This document shows, piece after piece, positions 24,327 to 32,780 of a DNA stretch of 39,510 nt. Where the stretch lies: NCBI RefSeq assembly GCF_030695085.1, contig NZ_JAUYTS010000013.1, forward strand, positions 1 to 39,510, read 5' to 3'. The translations under genes and the position numbers were made by a program. The notes beneath the pieces were generated by a model. That model was not told the origin of the DNA. It made no database searches and saw nothing but the letters and a program-made list of their open reading frames with translations. This stretch comes from Falsiroseomonas sp. Lineage in GTDB: Bacteria > Pseudomonadota > Alphaproteobacteria > Acetobacterales > Acetobacteraceae. How positions within the stretch are numbered: the first letter of the stretch is position 1; each line of letters begins with the position of its first letter.

Positions 24327-24435
24327 ATGAGCGCTTTATCTCAGGTCGTAAAGGGCAGGCGGCGGGCCCTATGGCAGTAGGAGCAGCCGGCTGGTATGAC
24401 CGTGCTCTCATGCAACCGGACACAAACTCATTCCG
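24327..24435. promoter_or_regulatory. Divergent wzm / giant enzyme intergenic region
   Basis: The 109 bases between two divergent starts must contain promoters for the wzm-wzt-rgpF operon and for the 1649-residue enzyme, which would allow joint control. No convincing boxes or palindromes can be assigned by eye. Confidence 0.4.
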
Positions 24436-27400
24436 ATGCGCTATGCGACAGATGATGCGTCCCCAGACCAGCTGGTTCCGGCCCATGATGGCCTGAAGGA
24501 GCTTGAGCGCATCGCGCCTGGCTCATCGCCCGCCATCTTTCGAGAGGCAGAGCGACTGGGGGCAATCAGCGCTTGGTGGGGGCATGTCCCATTTGCGCAG
24601 TGGCTTATGCATGTCGCGCGCCCACGAAAGGTGGTCGAGCTCGGCACCCACAACGGAGTGTCCTATGCCGCCTTCTGCTCCTCAGTGCTTGCTGAAGGGC
24701 TCGACTGTCGCTGCGTCGCCGTGGACACTTGGCTTGGCGACCACCAGGCCGGGCACTACGGCGATGAGGTCTATCAGGAGTTAAAGGCTTGGCACGACGC
24801 ACGATATGGCGCGTTCTCCGAACTCCTCCGGTGCACCTTTGACGAGGCAGCGCCAAGTGTAGCTGATGGCAGCGTCGATCTGCTGCACATCGATGGTCTG
24901 CATACCTACGAAGCTGTTCAGCATGACTTGCAGGTATGGCTGCCGAAGCTTTCGTCACGTGGAATTGTACTGCTGCACGACACCAACGAACGGTCTGCAG
25001 ATTTTGGCGTATGGCGCCTTTGGGCAGAGTTGAGGGACCGTTATCCTACCTTCGGCTTCCTTCACAGCCACGGGCTTGGGCTTATCGCTGTCGGGGCGGA
25101 GACGCCCATGGCCGTGCGGACGCTGTGCGCTATTCGCGAACCGGCCCGGATCAATTCGCTGGAAGCGATCTTCTCAATCCTCGGGCGCCGTTGGTCAGCC
25201 GAAGGCGAGCTTACCTATGAGCGGACTGTGTTGGCGCCAGGTGCGGCTGCCAAGGTGCAGGAGGCGGTTGAAGCACTCACCACTGCCCGTGAAGAGGCGA
25301 AGCGACAGGCCGAGGAGCTTGCTGCTGCCCAGGACGAGGTAAGGCGCCGAACCGAAGCACAGGAGGAAGCTGTGCGGGAGCGCCGGGCCGCCGCCTTGCG
25401 AGTGGAGGAAATTGGACAGGAACTGGATGCAGCGCGCCACAGCGCTGCGGAGGCGCGCGAGGCGGCCGATCTGGCCGCCCGAGAGATCTTGAGGGTAAGG
25501 GCCGAGGCCGCAATTGCTGCGGAGGCAGTGGAGGCAATTCGTTCCAGCTCCACATGGCGTGCCACTCAGCCGCTAAGAAACCTGGTCACCCGCGCCCCGG
25601 CCCTGCGCGACGCCGCAAGGACAGCAATACGAACGGCGCGGCTTTCTTGGCGGACCCTAAACCGATCGCATCACAAAATACGACTAAAGGTAGCCCGAAG
25701 TGGGCTGTTCGACCGAGATTACTATCTGGCGGCGCATCCAGACGTAGCGGCTGCCGGAATCGACCCTGTTGATCATTATCTGGAGTACGGTTGGCGGGAG
25801 GGGCGGGATCCCTCCCCACTCTTCTCGACCCGCGGCTACCTCAAACGTCACGAGGATGTCCTTGCCCGTGGAACAAATCCACTGGTCCACTATGTCATGT
25901 TCGGAAGGCATGAGGGGCGAGCGATAGTAACCGGCGCGAGCGTGGAGATGCGATGGCCGCTACCACGCTCCCGCAATCGCAAGGCGCTCGATCTATGCCT
26001 CGCTGTGTTGCGAGAGCCAAGCCTTGGGTTAACGATTTTCCGCGAAAGCCGCAGCCTCGGACTACGCAGATCAGCGTATCTTGCGTGGGAAACTCACGCA
26101 GCCCCAGTGGCGAATGACTATCCTTCAGCGATCTCAGCTCCTTCACTGCCGGGAACTGTCACGCCATCTTGCCGCGAGAGCTGGATGGCCGAGGTTTTGC
26201 GTGTTGTTCCCTATTACCTCGACCCGAACCGACGCCAGAATCCTCCGATTCCTTCCCTGCGAATTGCGGTACATCTCCACCTTTATTATGAAGACATGGT
26301 GGAGCAAAGCATCGGTTATTTAAAAAACATTCCCGTTGAATTCGACCTTTACGTTTCGGTCCCGGTAGGACGCGAGGTGGCGGGCACGCGGCAGCGTTTA
26401 GCTGATGCGCTACCATTTGCCTCCATGATCCATCTTGAGCAAGTGCCCAATCGCGGACGGGACATTGCGCCGTTAATAGTGCAGTTTGGCCAGCGCCTTC
26501 TGGAATATGATATCGTCGCGCACTTCCACACCAAGAAAAGCCCACACAACTCTGGCCTTGCAGCCTGGTATGAAAATATCATGGATGCACTCTGTGGTTC
26601 CGAGTCCATTGTGGCTCAGATCCTTGATTTGTTCGCGCGTGATGCAAAAACCGTTTATCCGGCGGGTAATCAACTTCGAGTTTGGGACGTGACGGGCTGG
26701 AGCGCCAATGTGCCCGTCCTGGAACGTTTTCTTGAGAAGCATGGACTTGGTAAAGCGCAGGATTATCCTTACACGGAATTTCCGCAAGGCATGATGTTCT
26801 GGGCGACATCCCGGAGCCTTCGCCCATTTTTACAATTACCGCTGAGTTATGAAGATTTTCCGGATGAGCCAATTCCGCCCGACGGAACGTTGGCCCATAC
26901 GCTGGAGCGGCTGCTTCTGTTGCTGGCGCAAGCTGAGCCCGGGCGGAACTACCGCATAGAGACGCCGGCCCTTAGCCGGGAGCCCGTTGATTGGGTGGAG
27001 GCCAGGCACGATTTCTCGGCAAGCTTGGTCCACGACACTGTGAAGGTGCTCGCCTACTACCTTCCTCAGTTTCATGCGACGCCCGAAAATAGTGCGTGGC
27101 ATGGGGAGGGCTTTACGGAGTGGCATAAGGTTCGGGGCGCCTATCCGCTCTTCCAAGGTCACTACCAACAGCACGTGCCGCACCCCGATGTCGGCTACTA
27201 CCATCTGGACGCTCCCGACCAGCTGCGCAAGCAGGCGGAAATGATGCGTCAAGCTGGTGTGCATGGTATGATATTCTATCATTACTGGTTCACAGGCAGG
27301 CTAATTCTCGAGAAACCGGCGCAGATGCTGCTGGCGAGTCCAGACGTACAGATGCCCTTCTGTTTCTGCTGGGCTAATGAAAACTGGACGCGGCGCTGGG

Positions 27401-29385
27401 ATGGTAACGAACGCGAGATTCTGTTGAAGCAGACCTACTCGCAAGAGGACGCCATTGAATTCATTCGATATCTGATCCCCTTCTTCCGTGACGAGCGCTA
27501 CATCAAGGTCGAAGGTCGGCCGGTTCTTTTCGTGTACCGGCCTTCCTCGATCGAGGCAAAGTACGACTACATCGGCCTCTGGCGCAGTGAGTGCGAAGCT
27601 GCAGGCCTGCCCGCACCCTACGTCGTTGCGGTACTTACCCGCGGTGCCACATCACCGCAGGCTCATGGGATGGACGCCGGGGCTGAACGCGTCCTGCACG
27701 ATTGGCTCGGCCCGCACGCCCGCGATATTCGCGGGGCCTTGCGGCCCTACTGGCCCCTGAATGGCGGCGTGCTGGACTACCGCGAGGTCGCCGAGCACTA
27801 TATGCAGAAGACGCCTGTGCGCGACTTTACGATGTTCCGCTCCCTCGTGCCCGTTTGGGATAACGCCGCCCGTTACGCATCCGACGCGATATTGCTACAT
27901 AACTTTACGCCGGAGGCTATGCAGCGTTGGGTTGAACATCTGATCCATGATGCGGAACAGAATTTGCCGCCCGACCGGCGGTTCGTTATCGTCAATGCGT
28001 GGAACGAATGGGCGGAGGGTGCGCATCTCGAACCTGATTTGCGATTTGGCTATGCCTATCTGAACGCAATCGGTCGCGCTATCAGCGGCCATCGGTTCGA
28101 TTTGCTTGACTATGTGCAGGTGCGGGGAGACACCGTTCTTCGCCTGCAAATCGACACAGCTGCGGCGGAACGGCTTAAAGCAGCGCCTGAAGCGCGTCGT
28201 CGATTTATTCACTGCCTCGCCTCGTCCGCAATACTTGGGCGCTGCCGACTGCTGCTGCGGGATAGTTTGCTCGCGACCGAGCTGCGCGCGCTTGGGCTCA
28301 ACTGCGAGCTCGACGGCCTTACGGAGCCTCATTTCACCCTCACCTTCTCCGACCTCTATCTCTTTCCCGCACTGACGCTGGAACGGATGCTTCAAATGGC
28401 GCTGCGGCACCCAGGCAATGCCATTTGCGCAAGTCCACGAAATGACGCCACCTTTTTGCACGATTCTAATTGGCAGAATGGACATATTCCCTACAGCGCG
28501 CGCACGGGAATGGTGCTGCAGCCTCCTGGGCCGATCGGCTACAAGATCTGCGCCCAGGCACCTTGCTTCAAGCTGGGCACCAACATCGTAGCTGTGGCAG
28601 ACCGCGTTTCCACGGTCATCCGCTACCACGCGCATGCAGAGAGAGCCCTACTCATGAATGCGTTGCTGTCGCTCCTGTCTCAGGAGGGATGCAACGTGCG
28701 GGCCTGCATCGGTGTCCAGGACATGCAGGACTCCGAATTGGCCGATTTACGTCGTGCGGTAGAGGCTCTGCCCTGGGCGGCAGATTGCCAACCGGTTTTT
28801 CGCGCCTTCCACTCAAATGCCGACGCGCCCGACCTGCGTTCAGAGATGCTGAATGAGATGCTGCGCGTCGCCGGCCCGGACTACGTTGCGTTCCTCGACT
28901 ATGACGACATCATGTTTCCCCATGCCTACGGCACGCTGCTACGGCGCCTGCGGGAAACGCAAAAGAATGCTACATTTGCACGCGTCTATTCGACCAAGCT
29001 AGATCATGAGCGGGGCCTAGTTCTCCAGCGCGATGCTGTCTTCACGCACGGTAGAAACTACCAGGATTTTTTAATTACGAACCATGCGCCGATTCACAGC
29101 TTCATGCTGGACATGAGGAAAATTGACGCCAGCACCATCGAGTATTTTAGCGACATGAAGTTTATGGAGGATTACTACCTCACGCTGCAGATTTTTTCGG
29201 CCGAAGGGAGCGATTGGGATTCTCTTCGACAGAACGTGTTCATCGGCGACTACATTTATCTTCATGGCGGCAAATCCAATACGCTTGCCATCGACGACGC
29301 CGAGCGCCGGCGCGAATCGATCACCGGCGTGGACTACCGCTTGTCTGAAACGCGAATTGCGAAATTGAAGCGGCAGATCACCTGA
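24436..29385 (+). CDS. Giant multi-domain glycan enzyme: methyltransferase, coiled coil, RgpF, WbsX, GT-A-like
   Basis: 1649 residues in one uninterrupted frame. (a) About 30-235: class I SAM-dependent methyltransferase, with VVELGTHNGVSY near 65 and DLLHIDGLHTYEAV near 147. (b) About 265-365: long Glu/Ala/Arg-rich coiled coil. (c) About 420-495: two copies of a short YYLAAHPDV...HYLEYGWREGR motif known from polysaccharide enzymes. (d) About 608-838: RgpF domain with PNRGRDIAPLIVQFG and HFHTKKSPH. (e) About 870-1212: WbsX-type glycosyltransferase domain with YYLPQFHATPEN, CFCWANENWTRRWDG and NAWNEWAEGAHLEPD. (f) About 1390-1649: a GT-A-like domain with FLDYDD near 1488. A methyltransferase in the same chain as polymer-building domains, beside a Wzt with a recognition domain, suggests coupled assembly and terminal methylation. 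That is inference; each domain call is from motifs. Confidence 0.88.
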   Translation: MRYATDDASPDQLVPAHDGLKELERIAPGSSPAIFREAERLGAISAWWGHVPFAQWLMHVARPRKVVELGTHNGVSYAAFCSSVLAEGLDCRCVAVDTWLGDHQAGHYGDEVYQELKAWHDARYGAFSELLRCTFDEAAPSVADGSVDLLHIDGLHTYEAVQHDLQVWLPKLSSRGIVLLHDTNERSADFGVWRLWAELRDRYPTFGFLHSHGLGLIAVGAETPMAVRTLCAIREPARINSLEAIFSILGRRWSAEGELTYERTVLAPGAAAKVQEAVEALTTAREEAKRQAEELAAAQDEVRRRTEAQEEAVRERRAAALRVEEIGQELDAARHSAAEAREAADLAAREILRVRAEAAIAAEAVEAIRSSSTWRATQPLRNLVTRAPALRDAARTAIRTARLSWRTLNRSHHKIRLKVARSGLFDRDYYLAAHPDVAAAGIDPVDHYLEYGWREGRDPSPLFSTRGYLKRHEDVLARGTNPLVHYVMFGRHEGRAIVTGASVEMRWPLPRSRNRKALDLCLAVLREPSLGLTIFRESRSLGLRRSAYLAWETHAAPVANDYPSAISAPSLPGTVTPSCRESWMAEVLRVVPYYLDPNRRQNPPIPSLRIAVHLHLYYEDMVEQSIGYLKNIPVEFDLYVSVPVGREVAGTRQRLADALPFASMIHLEQVPNRGRDIAPLIVQFGQRLLEYDIVAHFHTKKSPHNSGLAAWYENIMDALCGSESIVAQILDLFARDAKTVYPAGNQLRVWDVTGWSANVPVLERFLEKHGLGKAQDYPYTEFPQGMMFWATSRSLRPFLQLPLSYEDFPDEPIPPDGTLAHTLERLLLLLAQAEPGRNYRIETPALSREPVDWVEARHDFSASLVHDTVKVLAYYLPQFHATPENSAWHGEGFTEWHKVRGAYPLFQGHYQQHVPHPDVGYYHLDAPDQLRKQAEMMRQAGVHGMIFYHYWFTGRLILEKPAQMLLASPDVQMPFCFCWANENWTRRWDGNEREILLKQTYSQEDAIEFIRYLIPFFRDERYIKVEGRPVLFVYRPSSIEAKYDYIGLWRSECEAAGLPAPYVVAVLTRGATSPQAHGMDAGAERVLHDWLGPHARDIRGALRPYWPLNGGVLDYREVAEHYMQKTPVRDFTMFRSLVPVWDNAARYASDAILLHNFTPEAMQRWVEHLIHDAEQNLPPDRRFVIVNAWNEWAEGAHLEPDLRFGYAYLNAIGRAISGHRFDLLDYVQVRGDTVLRLQIDTAAAERLKAAPEARRRFIHCLASSAILGRCRLLLRDSLLATELRALGLNCELDGLTEPHFTLTFSDLYLFPALTLERMLQMALRHPGNAICASPRNDATFLHDSNWQNGHIPYSARTGMVLQPPGPIGYKICAQAPCFKLGTNIVAVADRVSTVIRYHAHAERALLMNALLSLLSQEGCNVRACIGVQDMQDSELADLRRAVEALPWAADCQPVFRAFHSNADAPDLRSEMLNEMLRVAGPDYVAFLDYDDIMFPHAYGTLLRRLRETQKNATFARVYSTKLDHERGLVLQRDAVFTHGRNYQDFLITNHAPIHSFMLDMRKIDASTIEYFSDMKFMEDYYLTLQIFSAEGSDWDSLRQNVFIGDYIYLHGGKSNTLAIDDAERRRESITGVDYRLSETRIAKLKRQIT

Positions 29386-29527
29386 GCTGCCAAAGCTACA
29401 AGAGCGCTTCCCAAGGGCGGCTAGTGGAGGGTGCCGGACCCTGTCCGCGACCTACTGACTTGTGGCGGACGTGCCTCGGCCTTCCGCCAATCAGATTTCA
29501 CGCGAGCCCTGCCAGATCCCTCACGAT

Positions 29528-31573
29528 TTAAGTCCAGAGATCGTTGGCCAACACCACGTACATGCCTGCATCGCCGAAGCCAGCAATATCGGCACGGCTG
29601 TCGCCGTTCAGGTCTGCAAGCTGGCGGGGGAAACGGTCGGCGTTCGACCAGCCGCCTGCGTTGTCGCTGGCGCCGAAGTTGTCATAGCGCAGCGCGATCG
29701 ACCCGAAGCCGCCGGAGCCGTTGGCCAGGGCCACGTACACGCCTGCATGGCCAAACCCCACAAGGTCGGCGCGGCCATCGCCGTTCACGTCGGCAAGCTG
29801 TCGGGGAAAGCGGTTGTCGCTCGACCAGCCACCTGCGCTGTCGCCGGCGCCGAAGTTAGTATAGACGAGCGCCATCGGCCCGAAGCCGCCGGAGCCGTCG
29901 CCCAGGGCCACGAAAACGCCTGCATGGCCGAACCCCACGATATCGGCACGGCCATCGCCGTTCACGTCGGCAAGGTGGCGGGGAAAGCGGTCGTCGCTTG
30001 ACCAGCCACCTGCGCTGTCGCCGGCGCCGAAGTTGTTATAGACGAGCGCCTTCGGCCCGAAGCCAGGAGGTGCCTTGTCGCCGTCGAAGCGCCAGGTGAA
30101 ATCGTGGCTGAGGATTTCATTGGCCAGTTTGGCACCGCCGAGGCCGAACTCGGAAAAGGCGCGGCCATCCCAGGCATAGTCATACTCGCTGCCCAGCCCA
30201 TTGCCGCCACTCGGCGCGCCGCCGAGCGTGGTCCAGTAATAGGTCGGCATCACTTCGTTGGCCGAGGCGTCGAAGTAGCTATAGGTCCAGACCGTGCCGA
30301 AGGATTGCGGGCCGGACCAGGGATCCTCCGCCTCGATGGTGTAGGCGCCATACGGCGTGGTGATGATGTCGCCCGCATCGTAGGTATCCAGGCTTTGGAC
30401 CACCCGGCCCGTGTAGTAATCGCCGTTGCGGGCGTCGAACCGCCAGCGAAAGATGGCGCTGGGTTCGACGGAGGCGAGCACGGTGCCGGCCCGGCCGAAA
30501 TCATCCCAGACCCGGCCGTTCCAGGCATAGTCGTATTCGGAACCGAGGCCGGCATAGCCGCTCGGCGCTCCGTTCAGCACCTGGCTCGAATAGCTGGGCA
30601 GCAGCCGCGACGCGCTGTGGTCGAAGTAGCCCCCGGTGGTCCAGACCGTGGCATCCGCATGGAGCTGGCCGGCCAGCGCGGTTTCGGAGGTGATGGTGTA
30701 GGTGCCGCGCGGCATGGCCAGCTGGTCGCCAACGTCCCAGGCCGTGCTGTGCCCGATCAGGAGCCCGCTGTAGGTGTCGCCGTTCCGGGCCGCGAAGGTC
30801 CAGCCCAGCACCACATCCGGTATTCGGTCCGCCTGCAGCGCCCCGCCCTGGCCGACCAGGACCCAGGCGCTGCCGGTCCAGGCGCGGTCCAGCTCGCTGC
30901 CCAGCCCGCCATAGCCGGTCGGCCCCGCACCGCCGCTTTCCAGCACGAAATCGGCGCGCGCGGCGCCATCGTAGTAGCGGGTGGTGTGGACGGTGCCGGC
31001 AACCCCGACCTGCGCCTGGTCCTGGCCCAGGGGCGCCTTGGTCAGGATCTGGTAGACGCCATGCGCGGTGCGAAGCGTGTCGCCGGGCGCCCATTGCGAG
31101 CCTTTCCCCAGCAGGGTGCCGAACACCAGGTCCCCGCTATCGGCAGTGAAAGACCAGGTGAACAGGCTGTCCGCCAGGTTGTCGACATCGGCCTGGTCGG
31201 CGCCGCCCCGGCCGAAGCTGTCCCAGCCGCTGCCGGTCCAGGCGGCATCCACCTCGCTGCCCAGCCCGCCGAAGCCGGCCGCGGTGGATTCGCCGAGCCG
31301 GGTCAACATCCAGACCCCGGTGCTGTCCCGGTACCAGCCGACGGAGATCCACCCCTCATCCATGCCGAAGGCGCTGAGATCCGTGCCCTGCGGCGCGGCG
31401 GCGACAATCGTGTAGCTGCCATGCGCCGTGCCGAGCGTGCTGCCCACGACGTAGCGGGTGGAATCCTCGACCAGCAGCCCTCCCCAGCTATCGCCGCTGG
31501 TGGCGCGGAAGGTCCAGGTGAAGATGCTGTCGGTCACGGCGGCGGAGGCGTTGGGAAGCGCCGAATTCGTCAT
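29528..31573 (-). CDS. Repeat protein: four ~117-residue unknown repeats plus three FG-GAP repeats
   Basis: 681 residues. Residues about 15-487 are four tandem copies of a domain I do not recognise. Each starts with (I/L)F.W.F.A..GD, has a central GD....G.Y.I, and ends with a YGGLGSE(Y/L)D.AW.G..W..FG.GGA block. The C-terminal part is three 59-residue FG-GAP/VCBS-type repeats, each with a calcium-loop LADVNGDGRAD(I/L)VGFGHAGV. No N-terminal signal peptide is visible, so if it is exported a type I or other route would be needed. A good AGGAG ribosome site precedes ATG 31573. It adjoins the polysaccharide genes but has higher GC. Surface binding or adhesion is a guess. Confidence 0.85.
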   Translation of the reverse strand: MTNSALPNASAAVTDSIFTWTFRATSGDSWGGLLVEDSTRYVVGSTLGTAHGSYTIVAAAPQGTDLSAFGMDEGWISVGWYRDSTGVWMLTRLGESTAAGFGGLGSEVDAAWTGSGWDSFGRGGADQADVDNLADSLFTWSFTADSGDLVFGTLLGKGSQWAPGDTLRTAHGVYQILTKAPLGQDQAQVGVAGTVHTTRYYDGAARADFVLESGGAGPTGYGGLGSELDRAWTGSAWVLVGQGGALQADRIPDVVLGWTFAARNGDTYSGLLIGHSTAWDVGDQLAMPRGTYTITSETALAGQLHADATVWTTGGYFDHSASRLLPSYSSQVLNGAPSGYAGLGSEYDYAWNGRVWDDFGRAGTVLASVEPSAIFRWRFDARNGDYYTGRVVQSLDTYDAGDIITTPYGAYTIEAEDPWSGPQSFGTVWTYSYFDASANEVMPTYYWTTLGGAPSGGNGLGSEYDYAWDGRAFSEFGLGGAKLANEILSHDFTWRFDGDKAPPGFGPKALVYNNFGAGDSAGGWSSDDRFPRHLADVNGDGRADIVGFGHAGVFVALGDGSGGFGPMALVYTNFGAGDSAGGWSSDNRFPRQLADVNGDGRADLVGFGHAGVYVALANGSGGFGSIALRYDNFGASDNAGGWSNADRFPRQLADLNGDSRADIAGFGDAGMYVVLANDLWT
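29531..30063 (-). repeat. Three 177-bp DNA repeats encoding the FG-GAP units
   Basis: Three head-to-tail copies of 177 bases, seen from equivalent points near 29585, 29762 and 29939. The second and third copies are nearly identical over long stretches, which implies recent duplication or gene conversion. The first-transcribed units are the best conserved; the last one (nearest the stop) has drifted most. Confidence 0.85.
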
Positions 31574-31744
31574 GCGGCACTCCTGGGCCGGGGTTGAACC
31601 GGGAGAGGCTACCAGGGCGGCGCTGAAAGCCTGGTTAAGCGGGCGCCCGCGCTGGCTCCTGCGGCTCCACCGGCCGGTTCCGTCTGACGCCGAATTGCTC
31701 TATTCGCCCGCCGCGATGGCGCGCTGGCCGAAGGGACCAACCTC

Positions 31745-32314
31745 ATGATGACGCTCGATGCCTGGCTGACGGAGGCCGAGGCCCTGCTGTCCGCCACCCG
31801 CGCGCAGCAGATGGCCGAGGTGATGGACGCGGCGGTGGCCGCCACCGTCAACGCCCTGGCGGCGGGGCGGCCGTTGCTGGTTTGCGGCAATGGCGGGTCG
31901 GCGGCCGATGCCCAGCATATCGTGGGGGAACTGGTCGGCCGCTTCCTGAAGGAGCGCCGGGCGCTGAAGGCGATCTGCCTGTCAGCCGACGCGACGTTCC
32001 TGACCGCCTGGGCCAATGACTACAGCTACGCCAGCGTCTTCGCCCGGCAGGTCGAGGCCTATGGCGAGCCCGGCGGCGTGCTGCTGGGGCTTTCGACCTC
32101 GGGCAATTCGGAGAATGTGGTGCAGGGCTTCGAGGCCGCGCGCAGGATCGGGATGACCACCATCGGGATGACCGGGCAGGGCGGCGGCAAGCTGGCCGCG
32201 GTGTCGGACCACCTGCTGGCGGTGCCCTCCGCCTTCACCCCGGCCATCCAGCAGGTGCATCTGGCGCTGTATCACTGGTTCTGCGCGGCGGTGGAGGAGC
32301 GGTTCGCGGCGTAG
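31745..32314 (+). CDS. gmhA: SIS-domain isomerase, sedoheptulose-7-phosphate isomerase (GmhA) type
   Basis: 189 residues, the usual GmhA length. The SIS fold shows LLVCGNGGSAADAQHIVGE at about residues 44-62, GLSTSGNSENVV for phosphosugar binding, and a C-terminal helix AIQQVHLALYHWFC carrying conserved Gln and His residues. GmhA converts sedoheptulose 7-phosphate to D-glycero-manno-heptose 7-phosphate, the first step to LPS core heptose or to GDP-heptose for glycans. Its nearness to the export cluster fits a heptose-containing surface glycan, but no other heptose gene is in the window. ATG 31745 and ATG 31748 are both possible starts. Confidence 0.88.
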   Translation: MMTLDAWLTEAEALLSATRAQQMAEVMDAAVAATVNALAAGRPLLVCGNGGSAADAQHIVGELVGRFLKERRALKAICLSADATFLTAWANDYSYASVFARQVEAYGEPGGVLLGLSTSGNSENVVQGFEAARRIGMTTIGMTGQGGGKLAAVSDHLLAVPSAFTPAIQQVHLALYHWFCAAVEERFAA

Positions 32315-32498
32315 AGGCGGGCGAGGCCCGGCCCGGCAGGCGGCCGCCCGGGAGTGTGGGGAATTCCGTGTGCGGCCGGTCGGTTGAACGACACGGTCAG
32401 GCGGTGGCCCACTCTCGCGACGGCATGGTCCACTCCTTCTCAGGCGGCGCTGAAGCTGCTCTGTCTCGTCTTCAACAGGACCGGAATAACTGATTTGT
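32315..32498. other. Intergenic stretch before the attachment site
   Basis: This short gene-free stretch begins with very GC-rich repeats of GGC/GCC near 32320-32352 that could fold, then falls in GC towards 32499. I see no gene. It is chromosomal DNA lying downstream of the original tRNA-Arg gene. Confidence 0.5.
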
Positions 32499-32543
32499 TG
32501 GTGTCCCCGGCGGGATTCGAACCCACGGCCCCCAGATTAGGAA
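32499..32543 (-). other. Phage attachment site: 3' half of tRNA-Arg(CCU)
   Basis: On the minus strand this reads as the 3' part of a tRNA: anticodon loop TTCCTAA with CCT as anticodon, stem side TCTGG, a 5-base variable loop, a T arm with GTGGG/TTCGAAT/CCCGC, acceptor strand CGGGGAC, discriminator A and encoded CCA. The bases 5' of the loop (CTTGC) cannot pair with TCTGG, and no D arm or 5' acceptor follows, so the tRNA is cut at the anticodon loop. That is the usual crossover place of tyrosine integrases. Because the 3' end points left, the inserted element lies to the right and an intact tRNA-Arg(CCU) is expected at its far end. Confidence 0.85.
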
Positions 32544-32732
32544 GCAAGGGGTGTGGGAACATAAGGTGACCGATGGCCATGGGATTGGCCGCTTTGGCCG
32601 AGGCCCCAAAAATCCAAAGCTACCACCCGGCTACCACGCCGAAGGCGGTGGTGAAACAGGGATTTGTCAGTTGTGGTGCTGCGGCAGCGCGACCGGGCGC
32701 CGAGGCGATCGAATGGATGCCTCGCCTTCCGA

Positions 32733-32770
32733 TACAGCAATGCTGTTGCGCGTGCTACCGCAATGCTGTA
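32733..32770. promoter_or_regulatory. Twin palindromic operators upstream of the toxin-antitoxin pair
   Basis: Two 15-base sites follow the pattern TACNGCAATGCNGTA. Site 1 is 32733-32747 (centre 32740) and site 2 is 32756-32770 (centre 32763). In each, six of seven base pairs are symmetrical around a central A. The centres are 23 bases apart, about two helical turns, and the toxin start codon is 11 bases after site 2. This is the expected place and form for antitoxin autorepression. From 32544 to 32732 I see nothing else. Confidence 0.7.
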
Positions 32771-32780
32771 TCGCTTGCTC

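Noticed and set aside
29386..29527. Short frame beginning VPDPVRDLLTCGG after the giant enzyme
   Set aside because: About 30 codons without a family match or start context; it could be a remnant, but nothing supports a gene.
30104..31597. A 497-codon plus-strand frame opposite the FG-GAP repeat gene
   Set aside because: The minus strand shows clear repeated domains with conserved residues; the opposite frame has only repeat-derived low-complexity sequence.
32354..32569. A plus-strand frame containing VSPAGFEPTAPRLGS
   Set aside because: This is the well-known false translation of a tRNA read on the opposite strand; it covers the tRNA-Arg fragment at 32499-32543.
32664..32780. An upstream extension of the toxin gene to ATG 32664
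   Set aside because: The extra 39 codons are unlike RelE-type proteins and would place the twin palindromic operators inside the coding sequence.
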